64,000 bases of DNA, taken from Veillonella montpellierensis DSM 17217. GTDB taxonomy: Bacteria; Bacillota; Negativicutes; Veillonellales; Veillonellaceae. Below the pieces are notes generated by a model that was given only the letters and a program-made list of their open reading frames with translations, was not told the origin of the DNA and searched no databases. Location: contig NZ_KE384564.1 in the NCBI RefSeq assembly GCF_000426745.1, positions 17,246-81,245 of the forward strand, written 5' to 3'. Below are positions 45,836-56,373 of the stretch, piece by piece. Every line of letters starts with the position of its first letter. Position 1 is the stretch's first letter. The position numbers and the translations under genes were made by a program.

Positions 45836-46125
45836 CTAACGCCTTTCTCACTGAAACAAATGCGATTATTCCTATACCCATACCACTTCACCAGATGGAA
45901 GCAATATAGCTACATAGCAATCATCGTCCTAACAATGCCATCGCCATATAGCAGCACTTATCACTATAGTGCTACACATGGCCATATCTAATAGATTCAT
46001 TAAATTGTATTATACCATATAAATATAAATTAAAAGGGATATCCCCGACGTGTACTGGTAACGGAATGAATCGCATAATTACCACTATACCGCACCATCA
46101 TTACCGTTACACAGTATAACATGCT
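45836..46125. other. Upstream region of the radical SAM gene
   Basis: About 290 bp without a gene, presumably carrying the promoter of the division cluster. No clear operator or RNA element. It is bounded by the TTAC microsatellite. Confidence 0.35.
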
Positions 46126-46243
<118 letters not shown>

Positions 46244-46353
46244 GCATATTACTCCATCTCATGAATATGGCAACATTATAATAGTACTATTTCTTCCTCT
46301 TTCTAGTATCCTATGGCGCGCTATGACAAAATGATTGCCTGTCCCTAGTGTAA

Positions 46354-46394
46354 AAGAAGCATATGCTACTAGCAATAAGTAGCATATGCTTCTT
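46354..46394 (-). terminator. Terminator downstream of the DUF4198 gene
   Basis: A perfect 17-bp stem (AAGAAGCATATGCTACT) with a seven-base loop, then TTTTAC on the minus strand. It lies about 110 bp past the stop. Confidence 0.8.
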
Positions 46395-46507
46395 GATAAA
46401 GGCGTACATAGTCAACATATCCGAACACCTAACTAGAAATAAGTTATCTACGGATACGAGGAAGATGTACCATCTATACTAAGATAGGACTTCCTATAAT
46501 CTGTTAA

Positions 46508-47230
46508 TTATTCTTCAGGATAAATTGTAAAGGACAAGGATGAGAAGTATTTATTTTGTGTACCTGCATCACCAGATGGATAGCCAATTTCTACACCGAT
46601 AACATTTAAACCATTGGCGTTAACAGTAACGGTAGCACGACCATTGGCATCTGCTTGACTTTCATTTGTCAAATCATTTAGCACATCTTTAATTAATGGT
46701 GCATTTGCCATTGGTTTGCCATCTTTTAACACTTGAATTTCAAAAGTATCACCTTTTTTCAATGTTAATGGATTTACCATTGGTACGATTTGAATTGGCA
46801 TATCACTAATAACCATAGGTTTAGCTGATGCATCCCAGTAGTTAATATTCCATTTTATTGCATGTGTTGTCTTCACTGCGTTAGGGACTTGATTAAATGG
46901 TTTGTTGACCATTTTGCCATCTGTTGTTTTAGTAAAGTACCCATAATCAAAGTAAGTAGCAGTCACACCTAAGTTATCAGGTGTTAAAATAGATACGTTC
47001 TTATGATGATTAACTACAGTAACTGGTGCCACTTGCCCCATTGTAGTATAGCCATCAATTTTTTGTACACAGCTAGGTGAGTACGCATTATCCAATGGAC
47101 CTTCACCTAATACAAGTGCTTTTTCATCAAGGCGATTTGCAAACCATACACCATGTGCATCAACTGCAGTCATAGCCGCACTCGATACTAACGTAGCTAA
47201 ACATAATCCTAAGGCCAATTGCTTCTTCAT
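46508..47230 (-). CDS. Exported DUF4198-family protein, possible metal-binding
   Basis: Protein of 240 aa. A clear Sec signal peptide (MKKQLALGLCLATLVSSAAM...) is predicted to be cut after VDA, leaving a mature N-terminus beginning His-Gly-Val-Trp. DUF4198/NikM-like proteins typically start with this His after the signal and are linked to transition-metal uptake. The C-terminal part forms an Ig-like beta domain (LKKGDTFEIQVLKDGKPMANAPL, NGRATVTVNANGLNVI). GGAGG lies 6 bases before the ATG, and a Fur-box-like sequence lies right upstream of that. It is monocistronic, with its own terminator. The metal is unknown; iron regulation is inferred. Confidence 0.75.
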   Translation of the reverse strand: MKKQLALGLCLATLVSSAAMTAVDAHGVWFANRLDEKALVLGEGPLDNAYSPSCVQKIDGYTTMGQVAPVTVVNHHKNVSILTPDNLGVTATYFDYGYFTKTTDGKMVNKPFNQVPNAVKTTHAIKWNINYWDASAKPMVISDMPIQIVPMVNPLTLKKGDTFEIQVLKDGKPMANAPLIKDVLNDLTNESQADANGRATVTVNANGLNVIGVEIGYPSGDAGTQNKYFSSLSFTIYPEE

Positions 47231-47245
47231 ATAATACCTCCTAAA

Positions 47246-47260
47246 TGATAATAATTAACA
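47246..47260. promoter_or_regulatory. Fur-box-like site upstream of the DUF4198 gene
   Basis: TGATAATAATTAACA matches the 7-1-7 Fur core TGATAATNATTATCA at 14 of 15 positions, counting N as a match. It lies between the likely promoter and the ribosome binding site. AT-rich background makes chance matches possible. Confidence 0.45.
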
Positions 47261-47453
47261 AAATTCAACTATACTTTTATCATACATCGCATGACGCCCT
47301 TTGTATAATGATGATTATGCATAATTGACGCATTATCTAGCATAATACTTCCCCTCTATCGACTCGATACGCCCTATATAAGAAAAAAATTGTGAGCATA
47401 TAATCAATAATCATAGTAAATACAGTACTCTTGCCATAAATGATTATACTATA

Positions 47454-47544
47454 CAGTGCTATGTATATAATTCATAGACCGTTAAAAATTTTTACACCTA
47501 TGAAATATGCTCGCAGTGCCATATATATAATTTATAAACCGTTA
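47454..47544. repeat. Two-copy 31-bp direct repeat, 60-bp period
   Basis: Copies at 47454-47484 and 47514-47544 start CAGTGC and end ACCGTTA, with four mismatches in 31. They lie 225-315 bp upstream of the DUF4198 start. Each copy carries a TATATAATT segment that could act as a -10. The rest of the 47261-47833 spacer holds only the hairpin at 47714. Confidence 0.75.
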
Positions 47545-47713
47545 CCTTTTCTCCGTGAAAGGCGCTCCTCCTAACATTCATACCAATGCTATTCATAATA
47601 AAACTATCCTCCTTATCTATCATAAAATCATAGGCATATCTCTATCTTCATAAAACCACATAGATGGCTCTATCTGTCATAAAAGTAGTAACGCGCATCA
47701 AAAAGATAAAATA

Positions 47714-47746
47714 CCGATAGAGCTAGTATTTAACTAGTTCTATCGG
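47714..47746 (-). terminator. Second hairpin downstream of ilvC
   Basis: CCGATAGAGCTAGT pairs with ACTAGTTCTATCGG with one G-T. TATTTTATCTTTTT follows on the minus strand. It may back up the ilvC terminator. Confidence 0.6.
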
Positions 47747-47833
47747 CATTAACAGCAACACTTTTTGTCCTATAACCCAAGTATTTGCTAGACTTCCCTT
47801 AGTAAGGCAATACGTTTTCTTCTAGACACAAAA

Positions 47834-47874
47834 AAGCTGTAACAAAAGGGGACATCCCCATTTCGTTACAGCTT
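47834..47874 (-). terminator. Terminator downstream of ilvC
   Basis: AAGCTGTAAC pairs with GTTACAGCTT around an inner GGGG-ACAT-CCCC stem. TTTTTTG follows on the minus strand. It lies about 60 bp past the ilvC stop. Confidence 0.88.
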
Positions 47875-47932
47875 CTACTCATACTAAGAGTATCTGTCTA
47901 CGTATACTCACCTATGGCTATTTCGCTCTCAC

Positions 47933-48955
<1,023 letters not shown>

Positions 48956-49191
48956 TCATTTTACAGTCATCTACGTGTATCTATAGATTACTGTATCTAC
49001 TCTACATCAATTCTATAGAAAATACAATCTTTTTCATAGCAAAATATTGCATTTATTATAACTCTTTGTTATATGTTATATATCTATCATACATACATGC
49101 TACCTTTGCTAACTTGTATCAACCAACACTATCATATTATGAATCCTTTCAAAGAAAACTAGCGCACCATTCGTCGCCCATACTCACTATG

Positions 49192-50070
49192 CTATGATTC
49201 AACGATCATAAATGGTCGCTCTTTTCGCCAAAGCACGTGCACCGCCACCCCATACAACTCTGACAGTACCGCATCGGTCAGTATATCTCGTTTAGGCCCT
49301 TTCTGCACCACTTGCCCCTCAGCTACTATCGCCACATGCGTAACAGGCGGCATAATTTCTTCAATTTGATGCGTCACATAGACGAAGGGAATACCCCTTT
49401 TGCTCATCTGTACCAAGGTAGTCAAAAATGCTTCTCGATGTTTCACATCTAACCCTGCACAAGGCTCATCGAGAATTAAAAGATCTGGCTCTCCCATAAC
49501 TGCTCGGGCCAACAAGGTCCTCCGTTGTTCCCCGGTAGACAAAAGGCCAAATGTATGATGACGTCTATGGGATAATTGAAAGTCTTCCAGCAAGACGTTT
49601 GCGCTTGTATAGTCTTCTGCCGTCAGTGTGCAATAGGTGCCAATCGTATGATACCGTCCAGATATAATAATTTCTTCCACCGTTTGTTTATATAAAGTTT
49701 GATAAAATCGTGCAAGGCTAGCACTGACAAATCCAATGCGTTCTTTTACAGAAGACCAGTAACACGTGCCAAATTCCTTGCCAAACACACGCAAGATGCC
49801 ACTAGTAGGCATGTGAATCACGGGAATCATGCTGAGCATAGTGGATTTACCAGATCCATTTAACCCTACGACGGCCCAATTTTCACTTTCCTTGACATCC
49901 CAATAGACACCGCGTAAAATTTCTTGTCCCTCTCGTTGAAACGTAATATTTTCATAATGCAACAACTCTCGTGCCGATGCATCAGCCTCTCTTATGGACG
50001 TATCCTCTTTTCTATGAATCGTATCAACGGTTTCTAATCTATATGATTTTCTCTTAGTCATATCTAACAA
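49192..50070 (-). CDS. ABC transporter ATP-binding protein (YlmA-like)
   Basis: Single ABC ATPase of 292 aa. Walker A GLNGSGKST (near residue 73), signature LSTGEQRR, Walker B LLILDEPCAGLD, switch VTHQIEEI. The N-terminal 40 residues are extra and charged. It is closest in style to YlmA/ModF-like ATPases that lack a permease next door; none is seen here. It lies between ilvN and ilvC on the same strand with long gaps on both sides, so a link to branched-chain amino acids is only positional. It could equally be a regulatory, non-transport ABC protein. Confidence 0.85.
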   Translation of the reverse strand: MLDMTKRKSYRLETVDTIHRKEDTSIREADASARELLHYENITFQREGQEILRGVYWDVKESENWAVVGLNGSGKSTMLSMIPVIHMPTSGILRVFGKEFGTCYWSSVKERIGFVSASLARFYQTLYKQTVEEIIISGRYHTIGTYCTLTAEDYTSANVLLEDFQLSHRRHHTFGLLSTGEQRRTLLARAVMGEPDLLILDEPCAGLDVKHREAFLTTLVQMSKRGIPFVYVTHQIEEIMPPVTHVAIVAEGQVVQKGPKRDILTDAVLSELYGVAVHVLWRKERPFMIVES

Positions 50071-50082
50071 TCCCTCGCGCCA

Positions 50083-50227
50083 TCTTTCATGCCATTCTCT
50101 CTCCTATCTTTCATAGCACACTCTCACACTAACCCTCATAGCATTCTCTTACCATATCTGTCATAGCACTCTCTCCGCTATGTTTCATAGCATCTCTCGC
50201 ACTATTTCACAGCATTCTCTCACAGTA
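50083..50227. repeat. Six-unit degenerate tandem array, 23-25 bp period
   Basis: Units start at 50083, 50107, 50132, 50157, 50181 and 50205. The shared core is TTCATAGCATTCTCTC followed by a few bases ending CTA or ATA. It lies just upstream of the ABC ATPase start, in a 526-bp spacer. It is not CRISPR: there are no unique spacers. Confidence 0.8.
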
Positions 50228-50241
50228 CCGCTATACATGAA

Positions 50242-50317
50242 ATCTCAAGTGTTATACAGAGTGTACTATATTTGCCTTGCACTAACTGATGTGCCTGTAT
50301 ATCTCAAGTGTTATACA
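50242..50317. repeat. Two-copy direct repeat, 59-bp period
   Basis: ATCTCAAGTGTTATACA at 50242-50258 recurs exactly at 50301-50317. The similarity continues weakly into TACTATA behind each copy. It directly follows the 24-bp array. Confidence 0.8.
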
Positions 50318-50575
50318 TAATTTACTATAATCTACATAATCTGATCGTAACCATGCACAAACAACGTACACTCTTTTTACCATACCGCCATGGAAACAAT
50401 GCATTACCATGCAAGTGACAGCACTTTGAGAAAATTCTGTTATATCTATCAATCTATAAACGATATCACATAAGTTCCTATGCTTACCGTAATCGTCCCT
50501 CTCTAACTCACGATTATGGGCAACGAGCTCTACGCGAAATCCTCTCTCTGTCCATAGGCTATCATTGAAACACAT
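50282..50575 (-). CDS. Possible small hypothetical protein
   Basis: An open frame of 97 codons just 21 bp after ilvN, same strand. It reads as a mixed soluble protein with no signal peptide or recognised domain. There is no clear ribosome binding site, and its 3' end runs into one copy of the 59-bp-period repeat, which argues against it. It is listed only because no better content explains this stretch. Without homologues it should be treated as doubtful. Confidence 0.2.
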   Translation of the reverse strand: MCFNDSLWTERGFRVELVAHNRELERDDYGKHRNLCDIVYRLIDITEFSQSAVTCMVMHCFHGGMVKRVYVVCAWLRSDYVDYSKLCITLEIYRHIS

Positions 50576-50596
50576 GGCCTACAGTACATCACGTTC

Positions 50597-51088
50597 TTAC
50601 ATTTTCTCACCACGACTCATGGCGGTAACACCTGTTTTAGCGATTTCTAGTACACCGTAAGTTTCCATAATATCAATGAAGCCTTGCAATTTTTCATCAT
50701 CCCCCGTCAATTCTACGATGAGAGACGTAGGAGACACATCTAATACATTGCCTCGATAAATAGTAGCAATCTGCACGATTTGAGAACGTGTCGAATTATC
50801 GGCTCTCACTTTTATCAACATCAGTTCCCGACGCACCACATTTTTAGCGGCAAAAATTTTGACTTTCACCACGTCCACCAATTTATAAATCTGTTTTTGA
50901 ATTTGATCCAACGAAGTATCGTCTGCCGCTTCTACGGTCAACGTGATGCGCGCATAGCCTGGTTGATTCGACACGCCCGATGTCATTTTATGAACGGAAA
51001 ATCCTCGCCGATTAAAAAGACTTAAAATTCTAGCACCAATACCACTTGCATTCTTAGCGATTACTAAAATCTGATGTTCATTCGTCAT
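50597..51088 (-). CDS. ilvN: Acetolactate synthase small (regulatory) subunit
   Basis: Regulatory subunit of 163 aa that confers valine feedback and raises activity of IlvB. The N-terminal ACT domain reads HQILVIAKNASGIGARILSLFNRRGFSVHKMTSG. The second half is the small-subunit C-terminal domain (RRELMLIKVRADNSTRSQIVQIATIYRGNVLDVSPTSLIVELTG). The start at 51088 has AAAGGGGTG upstream; the longer frame lies inside ilvB. It overlaps ilvB by 11 bp. The symbol ilvH is used in some genomes. Confidence 0.95.
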   Translation of the reverse strand: MTNEHQILVIAKNASGIGARILSLFNRRGFSVHKMTSGVSNQPGYARITLTVEAADDTSLDQIQKQIYKLVDVVKVKIFAAKNVVRRELMLIKVRADNSTRSQIVQIATIYRGNVLDVSPTSLIVELTGDDEKLQGFIDIMETYGVLEIAKTGVTAMSRGEKM

Positions 51089-52814
51089 GTAGGGACACCC
51101 CTTTCTTACCAACCATATTCGACACTCTAGCACCTGCTGGAATCATCGGAAACACATTCACTTCTTCGGCGACGCGACAATCGATAACAATGCCTGTATC
51201 CGATGTGAGTATATCACGCAAATGGGCATCTAATTCCTTTCTCGTACTAATACGCATGGCTGGCAAATCAAAGGCCTCTGCCAATTTAACAAAGTCAGGA
51301 CTTACATGTAAATCTACAAAGGAATATCTCCGTTGATTAAATAGTTCTTGCCATTGTCGCACCATACCTAAGTATTGATTATTTAAGATAAGGACTTTCA
51401 CATTCAAATGATATTGTTTCATCATCATTAATTCTTCGAAGGTCATTTGAAAGCCCCCATCGCCCACTACGAGAACGACGGTTGTATCAGGCGCTGCAAT
51501 CGCAGCCCCCATGGCCGCCGGTACGCCATACCCCATAGTGCCAGCACCGCCCGATGTAACCATCGTATGAGGATGTTTAAATGTTAAAAACTGAGCCGCC
51601 CACATTTGATGTTGTCCTACATCGGTAACGATAATCGCCTCTCCATTCACGATCCTATCGACTTCAGACAATACTTCCTGTGGATATAACACACTTTCAT
51701 CATGAGGTGGCACGACCATCGGGTACGTTTCTTGCCATTCATGAATTTGGTTCCACCATTCTTCATGGGTCGCATCTTCAATACAAGTGTTTAATTCAGT
51801 TAATACATGTTTCAAGTCCCCTACAATCGGCACATGAATTTTTACATTTTTATCGATTTCTGCTGGATCGATGTCGATATGAATAATCTTGGCATGCGGG
51901 CAAAAATGATTAGGATCACCTGTAATACGATCGTGAAAGCGAATGCCTGCCGCTATAACCACATCGGCTGCCTCGGTAGCATAGTTCGCCGTCACCGTAC
52001 CATGCATGCCTAGCATGCCTAGCGACAATGGATGGTCTTCTGGGAAACAGCCTAATCCTACCAACGTATTGGCAACTGGCGTCTGTGTCCGTTCTGCCAG
52101 TTCACGCAACTCCTGCCATGCGGAGGCTTTCAATACGCCACCACCAGCAATGATAAGTGGTTTCTTAGCCGTTTTTAACAAGGCAGCCGCCTTTTTAATT
52201 TGACCAATATGACCTTTATACGTCGGATCATAGCCTTCAACAGTGATAGGTTCATCATATAACTTGTCATATACGTCCATAGGAATTGTCTGTAATTGAA
52301 TATCCTTAGGAATATCAATGAGGACTGGCCCTGGACGTCCTGTGGAAGCAATAAAATAGGCGGACTTAATAATCCGTGGTAAGTCCATAATGTCTTTCAC
52401 TAAATAGTTGTTTTTAGTAATCGGCATGGTAATCCCTACTGTATCAGCTTCTTGAAAGGAATCTTTCCCCAGTAAAGATCGCCCCACTTGCCCCGTAATC
52501 GCCAATAGAGGAATGGAATCCACATAGGCCGTCATAATCCCGGTAACTAAATTAGTCGCTCCTGGTCCAGACGTAGCTAAACATACGCCCACCTTGCCAG
52601 ACACACGCGCATACCCATCAGCAGCATGAGCGGCTCCTTGTTCATGACGTACAAAGTAATGATGAAGTTTCACTTCTTCTTCGTTATACTTATAGAGTTC
52701 GTCATAAATCGGAATCACCGCGCCTCCTGGATATCCAAACATATGTCGCACACCAAGACGATATAACGTTTCTAATACAATATGAGCTCCATTTATCTTG
52801 TCCGCACGCATCAT
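51078..52814 (-). CDS. ilvB: Acetolactate synthase large (catalytic) subunit
   Basis: TPP-, FAD- and Mg2+-dependent enzyme forming acetolactate or acetohydroxybutyrate. It has 578 aa. The catalytic Glu is in VRHEQGAAHAADGYAR. GRPGPVLIDIPKDIQ and the FAD-domain GLGCFPEDHPLSLGMLGMHG follow. The TPP motif is in VLVVGDGGFQMTFEELMMMKQYHLNVKVLILNNQ (GDGxxx...NN). AAGGAGG stands 5 bases before the first ATG; the adjacent second ATG (52811) is equally possible. It lies 48 bp after ilvA and overlaps ilvN. Confidence 0.97.
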   Translation of the reverse strand: MMRADKINGAHIVLETLYRLGVRHMFGYPGGAVIPIYDELYKYNEEEVKLHHYFVRHEQGAAHAADGYARVSGKVGVCLATSGPGATNLVTGIMTAYVDSIPLLAITGQVGRSLLGKDSFQEADTVGITMPITKNNYLVKDIMDLPRIIKSAYFIASTGRPGPVLIDIPKDIQLQTIPMDVYDKLYDEPITVEGYDPTYKGHIGQIKKAAALLKTAKKPLIIAGGGVLKASAWQELRELAERTQTPVANTLVGLGCFPEDHPLSLGMLGMHGTVTANYATEAADVVIAAGIRFHDRITGDPNHFCPHAKIIHIDIDPAEIDKNVKIHVPIVGDLKHVLTELNTCIEDATHEEWWNQIHEWQETYPMVVPPHDESVLYPQEVLSEVDRIVNGEAIIVTDVGQHQMWAAQFLTFKHPHTMVTSGGAGTMGYGVPAAMGAAIAAPDTTVVLVVGDGGFQMTFEELMMMKQYHLNVKVLILNNQYLGMVRQWQELFNQRRYSFVDLHVSPDFVKLAEAFDLPAMRISTRKELDAHLRDILTSDTGIVIDCRVAEEVNVFPMIPAGARVSNMVGKKGVSLHDE

Positions 52815-52862
52815 AAACGCCTCCTTTTCAACATGTACCTATCATCAACCTATCATTGTTAC

Positions 52863-54086
52863 TTATTCTTCCAACAAACTAGAACTGTTTAATCGTGTAA
52901 TCATATAGCCTTGTTGTGTAAAGGCTTCAATAATGTTAGCAATATGTTCTTCCCCATTCGTTTCTACAGTGACTTGTAGTTCCACTTCATGAAAGCGATC
53001 TAGATTTTTGAATTGATTGTGATCCAGTTTAATAACATTCGCATCTTGTTTCGCCAATATCTGTGATACTGCCACCAATTGACCCGGCTTATCCGGTAAA
53101 TTAACGGAGAAACTGAAAATACGCCCCCGTACAATCAAGCCTTTCGTAATCATCGAAGAAATCGTCAATACATCGATGTTACCGCCACTGACGATAGATA
53201 CGACTTTTTTGCCACGGCAGGATAATTTTTTCAACCCTGCTAAGGATAAAATTCCTGCATTTTCCGCCACTAGTTTATGTTTTTCCACCAATAACAAAAA
53301 GGCTTCCATCAGTTCATAATCTGATACAGTTACAATTTCATCCACATACTGCTTAATATATTGCAACGTAAGATCGCCCACCAATTTAACCGCCGCTCCA
53401 TCAGCAATGGTACTCGCCTCTTTTAATTCCACTGGCTTGCCTGCTCGAAGCCCCGCCAAAGCACAAGCGGCCCCTTCTGGTTCCACACCAATAATCTTGA
53501 TGGTCGGATTTTTCAGTTTCGCCGCTGCCGCCACGCCGGCCACTAATCCACCGCCTCCGACTGGCACTAACATAACATCTGCATCGGGTAATTCTTCAAG
53601 CACTTCTAAGGCAATCGTTCCTTGTCCTTCTAACACGTCTTCATCATTAAAAGGATGTACAAAGGTATAGCCGTATTCTTCTTGTAATTCACATGCCTTT
53701 TGATAGGCTTCGTCATATACTTCACCATGCAAAACAACTTCAGCGCCCCATCGTTTCGTAGATTCTATTTTGATCAATGGCGTATGTTTGGGCATCACAA
53801 TGACTGCTTTAATTCCTAATTTCTGAGCTGCCAATGCGACGCCTTGTGCATGATTGCCTGCAGATGCAGCGATGACGCCACATTTCTTTTCTTCATCCGA
53901 TAATTTACAAATTTTGTTATACGCTCCACGCACTTTAAACGATCCGGTGCGCTGTAAATTTTCTGGTTTAATGTATACATCATTGCCACATTCGTCGGAA
54001 AATACATCGCTATGTAACAATTTAGTGGTAACAGTAACGGTGCCTAGCCGCTCTCTGGCTTCTATAAAATCATATAACTTATGCAT
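52863..54086 (-). CDS. ilvA: Threonine ammonia-lyase with C-terminal ACT domain
   Basis: PLP enzyme making 2-oxobutyrate for isoleucine. It has 407 aa, the medium-length type. The PLP lysine is in NLQRTGSFKVRGAYNK. AASAGNHAQGVALAA, the glycine-rich loop VPVGGGGLVAGVAAAAK and GAAVKLVGDLT are conserved. A single ACT domain (about residues 325-402) begins VNLPDKPGQLVAVSQIL, so it is presumably regulated by an amino acid. Its place between ilvD and ilvB supports a biosynthetic rather than degradative role. Confidence 0.95.
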   Translation of the reverse strand: MHKLYDFIEARERLGTVTVTTKLLHSDVFSDECGNDVYIKPENLQRTGSFKVRGAYNKICKLSDEEKKCGVIAASAGNHAQGVALAAQKLGIKAVIVMPKHTPLIKIESTKRWGAEVVLHGEVYDEAYQKACELQEEYGYTFVHPFNDEDVLEGQGTIALEVLEELPDADVMLVPVGGGGLVAGVAAAAKLKNPTIKIIGVEPEGAACALAGLRAGKPVELKEASTIADGAAVKLVGDLTLQYIKQYVDEIVTVSDYELMEAFLLLVEKHKLVAENAGILSLAGLKKLSCRGKKVVSIVSGGNIDVLTISSMITKGLIVRGRIFSFSVNLPDKPGQLVAVSQILAKQDANVIKLDHNQFKNLDRFHEVELQVTVETNGEEHIANIIEAFTQQGYMITRLNSSSLLEE

Positions 54087-54196
54087 AATATCCCTCTCTT
54101 ATATGTATCTATCGCGCTATACTACGCACTCACATTGAGCGCTACGGCGCTTTCTTCAATCGGTCACCAATGCACCCGTACATTCCTATCATCTAT

Positions 54197-54329
54197 GAAA
54201 TCACATAGGATACGTAAACGTATCGCCATACCTTAGTGTTTCAAATTCGCTCTGAAATCATATAGAATACGTTTTATATACTTTGGTAGCGACTTTTTCC
54301 ACATTCCTACGAAATCACATAGAACGCAT
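54197..54329. repeat. Three-copy direct repeat, exact 57-bp period
   Basis: GAAATCACATAGGATACGT at 54197-54215 recurs with changes at 54254-54272 and 54311-54329, both steps being exactly 57 bp. The array fills much of the 270-bp spacer between ilvD and ilvA. Confidence 0.75.
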
Positions 54330-54355
54330 TGTATATCTCCTAGACCGCGCTCCTA

Positions 54356-56026
54356 TTAGTCTTCATCCAATAATTCAATCGCCCCACGATCCGCAGAGGA
54401 TACATGCATGGCATATTTTTTCAAATATCCTGTCACATGACTGCGGTAAGGTGCTAAGTTAGCTTTACGTGCTGCAATTTCTTCATCGGATAGCCGTACC
54501 GATAACAAGCCAGCAGGAATGTCGATATCAATCATATCCCCATCTTCCACAATCGCAATCGTACCACCAGCTGCCGCTTCTGGCGATACGTGACCAATCG
54601 AGGCACCTCGAGTAGCACCCGAGAAACGACCATCCGTAATCAACGCTACCGAATCGCCTAATCCCATACCTGTAATGACAGAAGTCGGTGTCAACATTTC
54701 ACGCATACCAGGACCGCCTTTTGGGCCTTCATAACGAATGACAACCACATCGCCTTTTACAACCTTGCCACCCATAATGGCTTCCACTGCTTCTTCTTCA
54801 TTGTTATATACTTTCGCTGGTCCACTATGAACGAGCATACTAGGATCAACGGCCCCTGCTTTCACTACCGAGCCATCGACGGCCAAATTGCCCTTTAATA
54901 CGGCAATGCCTCCCGTTTCATGAACGGGGTCATCAAAGGAATGAATCACATCGTCATCTAAAATGGCCACCCCATTAGCAATGTCCCCTTGTGTAGAAAG
55001 CGATACGGTTTTCGCATCCCCGTGCAAGCGATCATTCATGAATAATCGTTTCATCACCGCTGGAATACCACCAGCCCTATATAAGTCTTCAATGAAATAT
55101 TTGCCTGATGGCGATAATTTAGCCAACTGTGGTGTGGTTTGTGCAATGCGACTAAAATCATCCAGTGTTAATGTCACACCCGCTTCATGGGCAATGGCTG
55201 GTAAATGTAGGGCCGTATTAGACGATCCGCCTAATGCCATATCTACTGCTACGGCATTTTCAAAAGCCTTTCGCGTCATGATATCCTTAGGCCGTAGGTC
55301 TGCTGCTAAGACTTTCAGTACTTGCATACCCGCTAATTTAGCAAGGCGCATACGTTCCGCATAGACTGCAGGAATTGTACCATTACCTGGTAATCCCATG
55401 CCCAATGCTTCGGTTAAGCAATTCATTGTATTGGCTGTATACATGCCAGAACAAGAGCCACAAGTAGGACAAGCCGTATTTTCAATCTCTGCCAATTCCG
55501 CATCATCAATTTGTCCTGTTTGATGTTGTCCCACTGCTTCAAACACATTGCTCAAGCCAATCTTTGTGCCTTTATGAACACCGGCTAACATTGCGCCACC
55601 GCTCACAAATACACTTGGTAAATTCAATCGCGCTGCAGCAATCAACATACCTGGCACAACTTTATCACAATTAGGAATGAATACCATCGCATCAAATGGT
55701 GTGGCCATTGCCGTCGCTTCAATGGAGTCGGCGATAATGTTACGCGTTACCAAAGAATATTTCATGCCTATATGATTCATCGCTAACCCATCACAAATAC
55801 CGATGGTATTAAATTCAATAGGAATCCCACCGGCGTTGCGAATACCATCTTTCACAGCTTGCACCAAATTGCGCAAATGCATATGACCTGGCACGATTTC
55901 ATTAAAAGAATTGGCAATCCCGATAATAGGGCGATGCATTTCTTCATCTACAAAACCTAAGGCCTTCAATAATGATCGATGGGGTGCTCTTGTCACGCCT
56001 GTTGTTAAATTGCTACTTCTGCTCAT
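54356..56026 (-). CDS. ilvD: Dihydroxy-acid dehydratase
   Basis: Fe-S dehydratase for the last common step to the 2-oxo acids of Val, Ile and Leu. It has 556 aa. [39 protein letters not shown] and the Cys pair there bind the cluster. Near the C-terminus [30 protein letters not shown] holds the second signature. The start at ATG 56026 has AAAGG 9 bases upstream; an ATG three codons earlier abuts that site. An intrinsic terminator ends 24 bp before the start, so expression depends on readthrough. It is the first structural gene of ilvDABN. Confidence 0.97.
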   Translation of the reverse strand: MSRSSNLTTGVTRAPHRSLLKALGFVDEEMHRPIIGIANSFNEIVPGHMHLRNLVQAVKDGIRNAGGIPIEFNTIGICDGLAMNHIGMKYSLVTRNIIADSIEATAMATPFDAMVFIPNCDKVVPGMLIAAARLNLPSVFVSGGAMLAGVHKGTKIGLSNVFEAVGQHQTGQIDDAELAEIENTACPTCGSCSGMYTANTMNCLTEALGMGLPGNGTIPAVYAERMRLAKLAGMQVLKVLAADLRPKDIMTRKAFENAVAVDMALGGSSNTALHLPAIAHEAGVTLTLDDFSRIAQTTPQLAKLSPSGKYFIEDLYRAGGIPAVMKRLFMNDRLHGDAKTVSLSTQGDIANGVAILDDDVIHSFDDPVHETGGIAVLKGNLAVDGSVVKAGAVDPSMLVHSGPAKVYNNEEEAVEAIMGGKVVKGDVVVIRYEGPKGGPGMREMLTPTSVITGMGLGDSVALITDGRFSGATRGASIGHVSPEAAAGGTIAIVEDGDMIDIDIPAGLLSVRLSDEEIAARKANLAPYRSHVTGYLKKYAMHVSSADRGAIELLDED

Positions 56027-56049
56027 ACTAGACATCCTTTCACAAGTAA

Positions 56050-56079
56050 TAAAAAAAGACGATTCCTTTGAATCGTCTT
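56050..56079 (-). terminator. Attenuator terminator upstream of ilvD
   Basis: A perfect 10-bp stem, AAGACGATTC-AAAG-GAATCGTCTT on the minus strand, followed by a run of T. It lies between the leader ORF and ilvD. The 5' arm overlaps ACTTTTAAGAC (56075-56085), which is exactly complementary to an 11-base stretch in the leader ORF (56231-56241). Confidence 0.9.
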
Positions 56080-56170
56080 AAAAGTCATAAGCGCAGTATA
56101 TATATGCATATATATTGTGTTCTATAAAGTTTCTAAAGGTAGCCTGCTATGTTGCTATCCTACAACCAAA

Positions 56171-56332
56171 TCAGCAAAGGCTAGTCGTGGCCATTTTCTT
56201 ATTGATTGTAATTAAACTACATTCGCTGAAACTTTTAAGACAGAATCTTGTTAAGTTGTTGTTCATAATTCGAATGCTGTTAATAATTGTGATAATCACA
56301 ATAATCAATAAGCTAATGACTAAACCTAACAT
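56171..56332 (-). CDS. ilv leader ORF, branched-chain-rich (probable attenuation leader peptide)
   Basis: A 53-codon ORF with GGAGGG before its ATG, about 35 bases after a good promoter. Residues 1-22 read as one Ile/Val/Leu stretch (GLVISLLIIVIITII within it): 15 of 22 are branched-chain. The remainder is polar. An 11-base segment of its codons 31-34 is the perfect complement of the 5' arm region of the terminator before ilvD. This is the classic layout of an amino acid attenuator, in which ribosome stalling at the Ile/Val/Leu codons would favour the antiterminator. Alternative: a small single-span membrane protein, since the same residues could form one helix. It is longer than typical leader peptides. 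Confidence 0.7.
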   Translation of the reverse strand: MLGLVISLLIIVIITIINSIRIMNNNLTRFCLKSFSECSLITINKKMATTSLC

Positions 56333-56373
56333 AATTCCCTCCAAAAATTTCAATACCTTCTAAATATGTTTCT

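Noticed and set aside
49109-49135. Octapeptide MIVLVDTS with a ribosome binding site upstream of ilvC, as a second leader peptide
   Set aside because: Too few control codons, and there is no terminator between it and ilvC; likely chance.
50083-50227. The 24-bp array as a CRISPR
   Set aside because: Units are contiguous and diverged, without unique spacers, and no cas gene is present.
56115-56363. Plus-strand frame of 82 codons opposite the ilv leader
   Set aside because: No ribosome binding site; its hydrophobic look is the mirror of the Ile/Val/Leu codons on the other strand.
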